Shown here: one piece after another, positions 45,445 to 54,632 of the stretch | How positions within the stretch are numbered: the stretch's first letter is position 1 | Layout of the letters: each line of letters starts with the position of its first letter | NCBI RefSeq assembly: GCF_019977735.1 | Contig: NZ_AP025018.1 | Coordinates: 9,242,580 to 9,306,579, forward strand | Direction: 5' to 3' | DNA length: 64,000 nucleotides | Source: Calothrix sp. PCC 7716 | GTDB taxonomy: Bacteria; Cyanobacteriota; Cyanobacteriia; Cyanobacteriales; Nostocaceae | Position numbers and translations under genes: made by a program | Notes under the pieces: model-generated | Seen by the model: the letters and a program-made list of their open reading frames with translations, nothing else | Told to the model about the DNA's origin: nothing | Databases searched by the model: none

Positions 45445-46707
45445 TTAACTCATACTAAAAGTATTAGATGTTGTTTGTGACATCTCATTTCGGTCATAGA
45501 CTGGCGTAAATTTCACATTATCAATTGCAAAGGCTGAATCATAAATGGGGTCTCCTACATTTACCACTCCTAAACCTAAAGTATAAGTACCAGTGACAGG
45601 TATTTCGATAGATAAACTTTTAAAACCTGTTTCATCTGAAAAAGGTGTTAGAGATGTTTTAAATGATGAAGAAGTATCAGCCACAGTGTATGGTAAAGAA
45701 TTAAGAGTTATAAAGCCAAAGTCTTTATTCTCACCAACAAGAGTTGAGTCCTGTTCGTCAGTCATAAAATTCCAATCAAAACTTAAAACATCTCCTGCTT
45801 TAGCTGTAAATGATGTCTTCATTGCAGAACCTTCATCAATATTTCCCTTTCCTAAAGATTTCAAACTTCCATATGGTAAGTTTAAAAATGATTCAATATC
45901 GTAGCCAGGAACCGTATCGAATTGGGTTGATAATGCAGCATAATACTTTCCTTCGGATGGTTCACTACCAAAGTCGGAGGTTTCAAGCATAGCCTTTCCT
46001 GTTGTTGACCATCCAGTAAAATCGCCGTTTTCAAAACCACCGTTGCTAATTTGTCCATCAGTATTATTGTAACTATTTGTATAATTTGTAGCGCCAGGAA
46101 TTGCCATACCCATCATATTGTTATCGCTTGTTATGCCGTATCGCTCGCTCAACCATGTTTGCATCTGGTCAATTTCACTACTTTGGGCTTCAGCAATATT
46201 TTGGCATAAATCAGATAACTCAGTATGTCCAGCACGACTTACACAAGGAACAGCATCACTCAGCATTGACTTGTGATGGTTTGTCATTTCCTGCATAAAA
46301 TGGATTTCAAAATCGGCGCCGTTCAAATTTGCCATTCGATCTAGCATTCGCTGATCACCTGGCGACATTTCAGGTTCATAACTTAAGCCATACCAGTCTT
46401 TTAGCCAGGACTGCATCGTTTCAATTTCCTGGTTTTGAGTGGTAATAATATTTTGGCTTAGGTCGCGCAAGTCCGGATTAATTGCTTTCTCCACACTTAA
46501 CCTAGCCATATCTACAGCCATCATGTGGTGTCCTATCGTTTCTTGCAGAAAACGCACATCAAAGCGTGCGGAGGGTTGATTCGGAGTCAGTGTAAAACTT
46601 GGAAGTGATGACCTTGTATTATAGTTAAGTTCATTAAAGATAGATTGAGAGTTTGACCAAGTAGGGTTTAGGCTCAAACTCTGTCTTGTGGTATCGCTGT
46701 TTGACAT
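45445..46707 (-). CDS. Protein with two DUF305 domains and a C-terminal beta domain
   Basis: 420 residues. Two tandem DUF305 (ferritin-like four-helix) segments: RFLQETIGHHMMAVDMARLS with QSWLKDWYG, then HFMQEMTNHHKSMLSDAVPC with QTWLSERYG; the paired HH...M residues are the suspected copper ligands. The C-terminal 200 residues (ISNGGFENGDFTGWSTTGKA ... IDNVKFTPVY) form a lectin-like beta domain common in secreted cyanobacterial proteins. There is no obvious signal peptide. A fusion of copper-binding and surface domains is unusual. No promoter repeat upstream. Confidence 0.8.
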   Translation of the reverse strand: MSNSDTTRQSLSLNPTWSNSQSIFNELNYNTRSSLPSFTLTPNQPSARFDVRFLQETIGHHMMAVDMARLSVEKAINPDLRDLSQNIITTQNQEIETMQSWLKDWYGLSYEPEMSPGDQRMLDRMANLNGADFEIHFMQEMTNHHKSMLSDAVPCVSRAGHTELSDLCQNIAEAQSSEIDQMQTWLSERYGITSDNNMMGMAIPGATNYTNSYNNTDGQISNGGFENGDFTGWSTTGKAMLETSDFGSEPSEGKYYAALSTQFDTVPGYDIESFLNLPYGSLKSLGKGNIDEGSAMKTSFTAKAGDVLSFDWNFMTDEQDSTLVGENKDFGFITLNSLPYTVADTSSSFKTSLTPFSDETGFKSLSIEIPVTGTYTLGLGVVNVGDPIYDSAFAIDNVKFTPVYDRNEMSQTTSNTFSMS

Positions 46708-46914
46708 TGATTTATCCTCTCAGTTCTAATTTGGCGTAATTAAGCTCACAGTAAGCAAAACGTTGTGGAGCAAAAATTGATTTACCTAAGCAAATTACAT
46801 TATTGCTGTAAAAATTCCACAGGCAGCTTCTGAGCATTCAACATAAAAGGTTGTGAATGCGTCTACATCTCTCCAATGGAGTGATAAAAACTTACTGCTA
46901 ACGACATACAAAAA

Positions 46915-46931
46915 TTTCATCTTAATTTCAT
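46915..46931 (+). promoter_or_regulatory. CopR-type promoter repeat (site 9), distal copy before the oxidase operon
   Basis: TTTCAT-CTTAA-TTTCAT, 7 bases, TG-C-AACAGA. 61 bases upstream of site 10; poor -10. Confidence 0.75.
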
Positions 46932-46975
46932 CTTGATATGCAACAGACGGTTAAAAACTTTTTTATTGCTTCTAA

Positions 46976-46992
46976 TTTCATCCTGGTTTCAT
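46976..46992 (+). promoter_or_regulatory. CopR-type promoter repeat (site 10), proximal copy before the oxidase operon
   Basis: TTTCAT-CCTGG-TTTCAT, 7 bases, TG-T-AAAACT. Part of the duplicated promoter-leader shared with 49677. Confidence 0.85.
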
Positions 46993-47165
46993 CTTTGCCT
47001 GTAAAACTAAGTAATAGGCGTAGTAGTACTATTGTTAGTTTGTCATCCAAACTACCACATGCAGTCAAAGCTACCGTGTAACCCAAACGCTCATCGCTCA
47101 TAGGCTTGACTCTCCACCTAGCTAGAGATTTTAAAATACAACCAGGAAATCATAAGTCAAAACTT

Positions 47166-47288
47166 ATGCAATCTAATCTCAAAAATAAATTCTTCGCGTT
47201 TAGTTTAGTGGCTATGGTAGTCGCTTTTCCAGTCAATATGTGGCTTCAAGATGTAGATTTTGATATGCGAAATATGAAAGGAATTTAA
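47166..47288 (+). CDS. 40-residue leader ORF, remnant of a CopM signal peptide
   Basis: MQSNLKNKFFAFSLVAMV is almost identical to the signal peptide of the DUF305 lipoprotein at 49865, but the frame leaves homology after about 20 residues and stops just before the oxidase gene (47291). The 200 bases upstream are also duplicated between the two loci. It may be translated, coupling expression to the oxidase, or be debris of the duplication that brought the promoter here. Confidence 0.55.
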   Translation: MQSNLKNKFFAFSLVAMVVAFPVNMWLQDVDFDMRNMKGI

Positions 47289-47290
47289 GT

Positions 47291-48622
47291 ATGAAACCCC
47301 ATAAGAATAATAATATGAATGCCCACGGCACTAAACCTCACGAGGGCATGAACATGAAACCCAAAGCCACGCGAGCGCAACTTCTGGCTGTAACACTTTT
47401 AACACTACTGGTACTAGCTGCTGGTGTGATAATTGCGGCAATATACGGTGACTTCACGATGGGCGCCAAAAATATGGGCAATGGGTCAATGCCTGGGATG
47501 AGTATGGGCAACAACAATTCAATGTCTAGGAGCAAGGACAATACCTCAATGCCTGGAATGAATATGGGTGAAACTAAAGCTCCTGTACCAGTTTCATCGT
47601 TACCGTCGGCGCCCATGAGTAGTGTTACTCAAATGAACGGCTTAGTTATGCCACCCGGTATGATTATGACCTCAGATATGAGCCAGGAAGCAATGGAAGA
47701 TATGGCGGCTGTAGACCTCACAAAAATTACCTATACTGCTCCATCCCAAGCAGTGGGTGATCAAGTGCTAACACCCAAAATAGAGAACGGTGTGAAAGTC
47801 TTCAACCTCGAAGCCTCTTTGATCAAATGGAATATTTTACCAGATAAACAAGTAGCTGCTTATGCCTTTAACCGTCAAATACCAGGGCCGCGTATTCGCA
47901 TCACTGAGGGAGATCGGGTTCGCATCGTGGTTAAGAACAATTTACCTGATGCCACTACTGTACATTGGCACGGCATGATTTTACCAAACAAAATGGATGG
48001 TCCAGCCGATGTTACCCAAAAACCTATTGAACCTGGTGCAAGTTATAACTACGAGTTCACGGCAAAGCAGCGGGGTACATATTTTTATCACTCGCATAAA
48101 GACGTAGATCGCCAGCAGACTCTGGGAATGTATGGCGCGTTAATTATCGACCCGAAGGATAAAACTAATATCCCTACCTATAATAAGGATGTTGTAGTCC
48201 AACTTCAGGAGTGGACTTTCAAACAAGGCTACACTTTCCCAGCAATGCCGATGGAAGGGCTACTACCAAACTTATTTACAATTAACGGTAAAGCTTATCC
48301 CTCTACCGAAACAATTAACGCGAAAGTCGGCGAGAAGATACGCTTTCGCTTCATTGGCTCGAACAATGGCTTTATACATCCGATGCATATCCACGGTGGG
48401 CCATTTAAGATAATTGAGACTGACGGTAATGCAGTACCTGCTGCTGCCCAAATTGAAAAAGACACCATCAATGTGGCGCCAGGTGAACGCTACGATGTAA
48501 TCTGGACGGCGCGTGAGAAAGGAAAATGGCTGCTTCACTGTCATATTCCCCACCATACAACAAATGACAACGTTGAAGTACAGGGGGGTGGTGGCTTAAT
48601 GATGATAATTAACGTTACCTAA
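47291..48622 (+). CDS. Multicopper oxidase with Met-rich linker
   Basis: 443 residues, ribosome site AAAGGAATTTAAGT. N-terminal membrane anchor (LLAVTLLTLLVLAAGVIIAA), then a Met-rich linker (SMPGMSMGNNNSM, SMPGMNMGE, residues about 65-100) likely to bind Cu(I). Two cupredoxin domains carry the four copper-site motifs HWHG (222), YHSH (265), HPMHIHG (362) and HCHIPHH (415). It should oxidise Cu(I) to the less permeant Cu(II) in the periplasm. At about 340 residues for the catalytic part it is a two-domain-size enzyme. Behind two promoter repeats. Confidence 0.9.
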   Translation: MKPHKNNNMNAHGTKPHEGMNMKPKATRAQLLAVTLLTLLVLAAGVIIAAIYGDFTMGAKNMGNGSMPGMSMGNNNSMSRSKDNTSMPGMNMGETKAPVPVSSLPSAPMSSVTQMNGLVMPPGMIMTSDMSQEAMEDMAAVDLTKITYTAPSQAVGDQVLTPKIENGVKVFNLEASLIKWNILPDKQVAAYAFNRQIPGPRIRITEGDRVRIVVKNNLPDATTVHWHGMILPNKMDGPADVTQKPIEPGASYNYEFTAKQRGTYFYHSHKDVDRQQTLGMYGALIIDPKDKTNIPTYNKDVVVQLQEWTFKQGYTFPAMPMEGLLPNLFTINGKAYPSTETINAKVGEKIRFRFIGSNNGFIHPMHIHGGPFKIIETDGNAVPAAAQIEKDTINVAPGERYDVIWTAREKGKWLLHCHIPHHTTNDNVEVQGGGGLMMIINVT

Positions 48623-48638
48623 CCTTTTGACTTTAAAT

Positions 48639-49529
48639 CTATGCACCTTTTTTCAATTTATCAAGTGCAGTCGTTAAAGGTGCTGTTTGTTGTTGCATTA
48701 ATAATTGAGGCACTGTCACAAACTTATAGCCGCGTTTTTTGAGAGCATCGATAATTTTTGGTAAAGCTGCAACTGTCTGCGCGCGATTTCCACCACCATC
48801 ATGCATCAGCACCATACCCCCTGGTTTAGCCTCCCGAAGTACATTATTGACCAACTTAGATACTGACGGGCGCCGATAATCTTCAGAATCATCTGACCAC
48901 ATCAAAATTGCATAATTATTCTTTTTCGCGTAATCAGCTACACCATTATTAAGGGCGCCGTAAGGTGGACGAAATAAAGATGTTTTTACTCCTGTTGCTT
49001 CAAAAATAGCTGTTGCCGTTGATTCAATTTCATTCTTTGCCACTTCTGAGTTCATTTTTTGCAACCAATGATGCCAAGTATGGTTGCCAAGAACATGACC
49101 TTCTGCGACTTCTTGCTTGGCTAGTTGGGGAAAATAATGCACCATCTCCCCAACACAGAAAAACGTTGCCTTGATATTTTGCTGTTTTAAGATTTCTAAT
49201 ATTTGCTGCGTGTACTTGGGTGCAGGACCATCATCAAAAGTCAGGGCGATAACTTTATCTTTTACTGGCGGTTGTATTTGACTAGTAACTATACCCTGAA
49301 ACTTTTGGAGTACGGAGAAAATAATCGGTTTTGGGGCAACACTCTTAACATCCAACGTTGAACTTGGCTTCTTTGCAATTGCTTGGGCACTCAGTACTGC
49401 CGCATATTTGCTTTGTATTTGATGTTTGTCAGTATCTCTCATTAAAACGTGACCAATACCAAAGCTACCTAATACAACCGCTACAGGGATACATATTATA
49501 CCTGCACTCTTCAACCACCGTTTTGCCAT
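48639..49529 (-). CDS. Polysaccharide deacetylase (NodB family)
   Basis: 296 residues. N-terminal membrane anchor (AGIICIPVAVVLGSFGIGHV), then the NodB domain: TFDDGPAPKYT with the catalytic Asp pair, HVLGNHTWHH with the metal His pair, FRPPYGALN and MVLMHDGGGNR. It removes acetyl groups from peptidoglycan or exopolysaccharide. The stop is 16 bases from the convergent oxidase stop. Link to metal tolerance is unproven; deacetylated wall polymers could bind copper. Confidence 0.92.
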   Translation of the reverse strand: MAKRWLKSAGIICIPVAVVLGSFGIGHVLMRDTDKHQIQSKYAAVLSAQAIAKKPSSTLDVKSVAPKPIIFSVLQKFQGIVTSQIQPPVKDKVIALTFDDGPAPKYTQQILEILKQQNIKATFFCVGEMVHYFPQLAKQEVAEGHVLGNHTWHHWLQKMNSEVAKNEIESTATAIFEATGVKTSLFRPPYGALNNGVADYAKKNNYAILMWSDDSEDYRRPSVSKLVNNVLREAKPGGMVLMHDGGGNRAQTVAALPKIIDALKKRGYKFVTVPQLLMQQQTAPLTTALDKLKKGA

Positions 49530-49676
49530 ACCAACCTTCCTTTAACTTGAAAGACAAATTTTTGAAATACGTGGCGCCAACAACACTATCCCTATCAGTC
49601 GAAGTAGTCAAGTAGAAAAAACAAAACGATAAGAACGTAATAGCAATAATACTGTTCTACCCAAGGTAGCTTCTAA

Positions 49677-49693
49677 TTTCATCCTGATTTCAT
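49677..49693 (+). promoter_or_regulatory. CopR-type promoter repeat (site 11), for copM
   Basis: TTTCAT-CCTGA-TTTCAT, 7 bases, TG-T-AACACT. Confidence 0.85.
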
Positions 49694-49809
49694 CTTTACC
49701 TGTAACACTAGGTAATAAGAGCAGTATTACGATTATTAGCTTGTCATGCAAACTACCACACGTAATCAAAGCTACCACGTAACCCAAACTAATCGCCCAT
49801 AGGGTTGAC

Positions 49810-49831
49810 TCTCCAGCCAACTGGAGATTTT
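49810..49831 (+). promoter_or_regulatory. Leader hairpin followed by a T-run before copM
   Basis: TCTCCAG-CCAA-CTGGAGA-TTTT: a perfect 7-bp stem with a 4-base loop and four Ts, between the promoter repeat and the start codon. It has the form of a small intrinsic terminator or attenuator. The duplicated leader at 47110-47130 keeps only an imperfect version. Confidence 0.5.
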
Positions 49832-49864
49832 AAAATCTAATTAGGAATTCATAAATCAGAACTT

Positions 49865-50584
49865 ATGCAATCTAACGTAAAAAATAAATTCTTCGCGTTT
49901 AGTTTGATGGCTATGGCAACTCTCGCGAGTGGCGCCTTAGCTGCTTGTTCCACAACTGCATCCCAAAACCAGGTTCAATCAGAAAGTTCCCCCGCAACCG
50001 AAACCTCCGACAAGCAGGTGGCTCAAGGTGGCATGAATCATGATGGTATGAATCATGGCGGGATGAACCATAACATGGCAATGGATTTAGGTCCAGCCGA
50101 TGCAAATTATGATTTACGGTTTATCGACGCGATGATCCCGCACCATGAGGGCGCCGTGTTGATGGCGAAACAAGCACTGGAAAAATCAAAGCGTCCAGAA
50201 ATTAAAAAGCTAGCAAACGAAATTATCAAGGCTCAGGATAAAGAAATTGCCGAATTGAAGCAATGGCGCCAAGCTTGGTATCCTTCATCTGGTAGTAAAC
50301 CAGTAGCTTATGATACCCAGCAGAAAAAAACTGTGGACATGACATCTGAACAAATGCAAATGATGATGATGAACATGGACTTGGGCGCTGCGGATAACGA
50401 GTTTGACTTACGCTTTATTAATGCGATGATTCCTCACCATGAAAGTGCTGTGACAATGGCGAAAGATGCTGCAAGCAAGTCGAAGCGTCCAGAAATCAAG
50501 AAACTAGCTCAGGATATTATTTCCTCACAGCAAGCAGAAATTAACCAAATGAAACAGTGGCGCCAAGCTTGGTATAAAAAGTAA
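49865..50584 (+). CDS. copM: CopM-like DUF305 lipoprotein
   Basis: 239 residues. Lipoprotein signal (ATLASGALAAC), a His/Met linker (MNHDGMNHGGMNHNMAMD), then two DUF305 repeats, each with RFIDAMIPHHEGAVLMAKQA-type sequence and ending LKQWRQAWY; a Met run (QMQMMMMNMD) joins them. CopM of Synechocystis, a periplasmic/extracellular copper binder with DUF305 domains, is the nearest known protein. Promoter repeat plus leader hairpin upstream. Confidence 0.85.
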   Translation: MQSNVKNKFFAFSLMAMATLASGALAACSTTASQNQVQSESSPATETSDKQVAQGGMNHDGMNHGGMNHNMAMDLGPADANYDLRFIDAMIPHHEGAVLMAKQALEKSKRPEIKKLANEIIKAQDKEIAELKQWRQAWYPSSGSKPVAYDTQQKKTVDMTSEQMQMMMMNMDLGAADNEFDLRFINAMIPHHESAVTMAKDAASKSKRPEIKKLAQDIISSQQAEINQMKQWRQAWYKK

Positions 50585-50637
50585 AGACGCTCCTTCTCAC
50601 TTCTGTGCATTTAGGCTATTTATCACAATTTTAGTGA

Positions 50638-50698
50638 TGAGGGTTAACGTTCTTAGATTTTGACTATTCGATTCAGAATCTATAAACATTAACCCTCA
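50638..50698 (+). terminator. Long hairpin between copM and the next promoter repeat
   Basis: TGAGGGTTAACGTTCTTAGA pairs imperfectly with TCTATAAACATTAACCCTCA around a loop of about 15 bases. It ends 2 bases before the promoter repeat at 50700, insulating the two units. Confidence 0.7.
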
Positions 50699-50699
50699 A

Positions 50700-50716
50700 T
50701 TTCATCCTAATTTCAT
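50700..50716 (+). promoter_or_regulatory. CopR-type promoter repeat (site 12), for RND adaptor 2
   Basis: TTTCAT-CCTAA-TTTCAT, 7 bases, TG-C-CATACT. Confidence 0.85.
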
Positions 50717-50827
50717 CTCGTAATGCCATACTGACAATTAGGTGCTTAAAAAGACACTAGATAGTAAGCGCGTTTTGAGTGCTAAACATTACTACAATTT
50801 CTTTCTTTAACTAAAATTTTGACTAAT

Positions 50828-52762
50828 ATGCTTAAATCCTATCGTTTCCAACAAGCTACACTAATTCGTTATATTTCTGGCACCCTCCTAAGTATGTCAT
50901 TGCTTGTATCTCCTACAGCAGTACTAGCACATGGCGGACATGGTGACGAATTTAAAAGCGGGGGTGAAGCTCAAACTACAGGAGCAATTCAAGTTGATGC
51001 TGACACTGCTAATCGTCTGGGTATTAAAGTTGAGCCAGCGAAAAAGCAACGGCTAAATATAGGTATTAAAACTACAGGGCAAATAGAGACTTTGCCTGAC
51101 CAAAAAGTTGAGGTGACTGCACCGCTAACAAGTAAAGTAGTTGAACTATTAGTTAAACCAGGTAGTAAAGTCAAAAAAGGTCAGCCTGTAGCGGTAGTTT
51201 CTTCGCCTGAGTTGGTAGAGTTACGGGTTGGTTCTCAAGAAAAACAAGCGGATGCACAAGCGCAATTGCAAAAAGCACAAGCCGATTTAAACCTCGCCAA
51301 AGAAAATTTAGACCGTCAGCAAACTCTATCTAATGCCGAAATTGAGCAAACGCGCAGCCAACTAGCGGCTGTTCAAGCACAATATAATCGTGAATTGGCT
51401 TTGGTAAACCAGCGTGGGGTTCTCAAAGTTGCCCAAGAAAACCTCAAACGTCAGCAGCAAATAGCAGATGCAAATGTAGCACAAGCTAATACAGAAGTCG
51501 CAGTTGCCCAAGAGCAATACGACCGAGATAAAGAACTAGTAGAAAAAGGCGCCTTACCAAGACGGCAGATGCTAGAGTCGCAGGCAAAATTGGAAAGGGC
51601 TAAAGCCGAGTTAGCTAGAGCAAAAAGCCGTCCTGAAGTTGTTCAAGCTGAATCTGAAGTTAAAAGAGCTGAAGTGGACTTGCCATTGCGAGAATTACGT
51701 GATTCTCAATCGCGCGTAGCAGAAGCACAAACTCAACTAAAAAGAGCTATTGCTCGCCGGGATGTTTTAGAAGCACAAGCACAACTTAAACGCGCTCAGT
51801 CAGATTTACAAGTAGCACAATCTCGTATAAAACTTAGCAATACTACTTATAATACCAGATTACAACAATTGGGAACCACTGCCAATGCGAAAGGATTGAT
51901 AACGATAACATCTCCCATAGACGGTACAGTTGCAGACCGTGAAGTTAATATTGGTCAATCGCTACAAGATGCTGGCGGCAGATTGATGACGATTATTAAT
52001 GATAATCAAGTTTTTGCAACGGCGAATATCTATGAAAAAGATTTAGACAAAGTAAAAAATGGTCAACAGGTAAGAGTAAAAGTTGCTTCGCTCCCCAATA
52101 ATACTTTTGAAGGCAAGATTACTCGCATTGGTTCGGTGGTTGAGGGAGAAACACGAGTTGTACCTGTACAAGCAGAAATAAATAATACAAGTGGGCAACT
52201 CAAACCGGGAATGTTTGCTTCCTTGGAAGTACTTACAGACAAAACATCTACAGATATTCTCGCAATTCCAACTTCTGCTATTGTTGATGTTAATGGTAAA
52301 AAAACAGTTTATGTCCAAAATGGAAATGCCTTCCAAGCTACAGAAGTGACTTTGGGGCAAACTAGTAGCGATATGGTTGAGATAAAAAGTGGTTTGTTCG
52401 ACGGTGATATGATTGTTACCCAGCGCGCGCCACAGCTTTATGCACAGTCTTTGCGAGGTGGGGGTGCCAAGGAAGGAAAAACCGAGGAAGGCACCTCTCA
52501 TACAGAAGCGACAGATACAAAAACTAGCGCTTTGCCCATACCGTTATTATTAATGACAACAGCAGCAGGGTCACTAATAACTGTTTTAGGCATTGTGGGT
52601 GGAAATTTCTTGTTAAATCGTCGTAAGCGTTCCAGTTTGGCAGTAGTCGGTGCTGACTCTGAACCTGTCGAATTTGAAACCGAAGCGGAGATTTATTTGA
52701 ATAATCATGAACAGGTTAGTATGTCTCCTGCACCAATAACTGTTGAGAAACGAGAAATTTAG
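50828..52762 (+). CDS. RND efflux periplasmic adaptor 2, with expanded coiled coil
   Basis: About 644 residues from ATG 50828 (TTG at 50819 in frame). Same design as the adaptors at 36031 and 52914: signal peptide, HGGHGDEFKS metal-binding start, lipoyl halves (TAPLTSKVVELLVKPGSKV; ITSPIDGTVADREVNIG), barrel domain and a C-terminal membrane helix (LLMTTAAGSLITVLGIVGG). The helical hairpin is about 80 residues longer than in its paralogues, with repeated segments (LKVAQENLKRQQQI; RAEVDLPLRELRDSQSRVAE). A longer hairpin could match a different outer-membrane partner. No pump gene directly follows. Confidence 0.87.
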   Translation: MLKSYRFQQATLIRYISGTLLSMSLLVSPTAVLAHGGHGDEFKSGGEAQTTGAIQVDADTANRLGIKVEPAKKQRLNIGIKTTGQIETLPDQKVEVTAPLTSKVVELLVKPGSKVKKGQPVAVVSSPELVELRVGSQEKQADAQAQLQKAQADLNLAKENLDRQQTLSNAEIEQTRSQLAAVQAQYNRELALVNQRGVLKVAQENLKRQQQIADANVAQANTEVAVAQEQYDRDKELVEKGALPRRQMLESQAKLERAKAELARAKSRPEVVQAESEVKRAEVDLPLRELRDSQSRVAEAQTQLKRAIARRDVLEAQAQLKRAQSDLQVAQSRIKLSNTTYNTRLQQLGTTANAKGLITITSPIDGTVADREVNIGQSLQDAGGRLMTIINDNQVFATANIYEKDLDKVKNGQQVRVKVASLPNNTFEGKITRIGSVVEGETRVVPVQAEINNTSGQLKPGMFASLEVLTDKTSTDILAIPTSAIVDVNGKKTVYVQNGNAFQATEVTLGQTSSDMVEIKSGLFDGDMIVTQRAPQLYAQSLRGGGAKEGKTEEGTSHTEATDTKTSALPIPLLLMTTAAGSLITVLGIVGGNFLLNRRKRSSLAVVGADSEPVEFETEAEIYLNNHEQVSMSPAPITVEKREI

Positions 52763-52796
52763 CAGTATTGCACTTTCAGGCGGCAGTACCTCTAAA

Positions 52797-52813
52797 TTTC
52801 ATCCTTATTTCAT
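52797..52813 (+). promoter_or_regulatory. CopR-type promoter repeat (site 13), for adaptor 3 and RND pump 1
   Basis: TTTCAT-CCTTA-TTTCAT, 7 bases, TG-T-AAAACT. Confidence 0.85.
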
Positions 52814-52913
52814 ATCCATCTGTAAAACTGTAAAGTAGGGAAGTGCATTTCCTTCAAGCTTGGCAACACTTCATAGTGTAAACCAGCAGCATATTAACTA
52901 AAGGACACTTTTA

Positions 52914-54587
52914 ATGATGGGACTATCCAACCAACCGCAAAAAGCAATTCATTGTCTTTCTGGCACGCTCCTAAGCTTGTTGTTACTGGCAAGTCCGACA
53001 GTGGTTTTAGCTCATGGTGGACATGGAGACGAATTTAAAAGCGGAAGTGATACAACAGCAACACCTAGCTTAGTACAAGTTGATACCCAAACTGCTAACA
53101 GACTTGGTATCAAGACTGAAACAGCCAAGCGTCAACCTCTAGCTGTAGGTATAAAAACTACTGGACAAATTGAAACATTACCTAACCAAAAAGTAGAAGT
53201 TACTACCCCAATAACAGGCGCCAAAGTGGTTGAGTTATTGGTGGAACCTGGTGCCACTGTTACAAAAGGTCAACCCGTAGCTGTGGTAACAAGTCCTGAT
53301 TTAGTCACATTGCGTGTTGAGTCTCAAGAAAAGCGTGCAGATGCAACAGCTTCATTGCAACAAGCACAAGCAGATTTAAGACTAGCTCAACAAAATTATC
53401 AACGGTACGTACAAATAGCTAACGCTGAAGTTGCCCAAGCACAAAGCCAGGTATCATTCGCTACTGAAAAATATAATAAAGATAATCAGTTAGCCAATGC
53501 AGGCGCGTTGCCTCGTCGTAATGCTTTAGAATCTCAAACTCAGTTAGCAGAAGCGCGCGCTAAATTAACTACGGCAAGTAGCAGACGTGATGTGATCGCA
53601 GCTGAGGCACAAATGAAACGCGCAGAATCAGCAGTTCAGGTAGCACAAGAACGTTTGCGTCTCAGTAACGCTACTTATAATACTCGACTACAACAAATCG
53701 GTAACGCTCCTAACTCTAAGGGTTTGGTGACGGTTACTGCTCCTATCTCTGGCAGAGTTGCTGACCGCGAAGTTACTCTTGGTCAAACTTTTAACGATGC
53801 AGGTGGCAGATTAATGACTATCACCAATGATAGCAGAGTGTTCGCTACAGCTAATATTTATGAAAAGGATTTAGATAAAGTAAGAGTCGGTCAAAGAGTC
53901 AGCCTAAAAGTTTCTAGTATGCCTGACCGTACCTTTTCTGGAAGAATCTCGCGTGTTGGTACATCGGTACAGGGAGAAACACGAGTTTTTCCAGTACAAG
54001 CAGAAATTGAAAACTCTAATGGGCAGTTAAAACCAGGAATGTTTGCCGAACTAGAGGTTTTAACAGACAAAACATCGGCGCCTGTTATTGCGATACCTAC
54101 AGCATCAGTAGTTGATGCGAATGGGAAAAAGTTAGTCTACGTACAAAACGGAAATGCCTTCCAAGCAACAGAAGTCAATTTGGGTCAAACTTCTGGCGAT
54201 ATGGTGGAAATTAAAAGTGGTTTGTTTGACGGCGATGTAGTCGTTACGCAGCGGGCGCCGCAACTCTACGCACAATCTTTACGGGGTGGAACTAAGCCAG
54301 CATCTGAGGAAAAGAACTCAGAAGGCGCCCACACAGAAACAACTCAAACAAAAACAAATACACCAGTACCTTTATGGCTGTTAGGAGTTGGAGGAGTAGG
54401 AGTAGTTGGTGCGGCTTTTTTTGCAGGTAGTTTTTGGTCGAGTCGCCGGATGCGTGTTTCTTCACCAGTTGGTCATCCTGAATACGATGGTTTTACTTAT
54501 GAAGCTGAACCATTTATTGATAACCATAAGCAACCAACCATATCACATTCTGTTACCGTCTCCGATAAACGAGACAATAAAATTTAA
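52914..54587 (+). CDS. RND efflux periplasmic adaptor 3
   Basis: 557 residues, AAAGGACACTTTT before the ATG. Very close to adaptor 1 through the hairpin (RADATASLQQAQADLRLAQQ, NAGALPRRNALESQTQLAEA) and to adaptor 2 at the N-terminus (AHGGHGDEFKSGSD). C-terminal membrane helix PLWLLGVGGVGVVGAAFFAG present. It is followed 45 bases later by the RND pump, so this pair is the core tripartite exporter of the island. Confidence 0.9.
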   Translation: MMGLSNQPQKAIHCLSGTLLSLLLLASPTVVLAHGGHGDEFKSGSDTTATPSLVQVDTQTANRLGIKTETAKRQPLAVGIKTTGQIETLPNQKVEVTTPITGAKVVELLVEPGATVTKGQPVAVVTSPDLVTLRVESQEKRADATASLQQAQADLRLAQQNYQRYVQIANAEVAQAQSQVSFATEKYNKDNQLANAGALPRRNALESQTQLAEARAKLTTASSRRDVIAAEAQMKRAESAVQVAQERLRLSNATYNTRLQQIGNAPNSKGLVTVTAPISGRVADREVTLGQTFNDAGGRLMTITNDSRVFATANIYEKDLDKVRVGQRVSLKVSSMPDRTFSGRISRVGTSVQGETRVFPVQAEIENSNGQLKPGMFAELEVLTDKTSAPVIAIPTASVVDANGKKLVYVQNGNAFQATEVNLGQTSGDMVEIKSGLFDGDVVVTQRAPQLYAQSLRGGTKPASEEKNSEGAHTETTQTKTNTPVPLWLLGVGGVGVVGAAFFAGSFWSSRRMRVSSPVGHPEYDGFTYEAEPFIDNHKQPTISHSVTVSDKRDNKI

Positions 54588-54632
54588 TCATCAAAAATTC
54601 GCGCATCACAAATTTATAATTAAAAATCTAAA

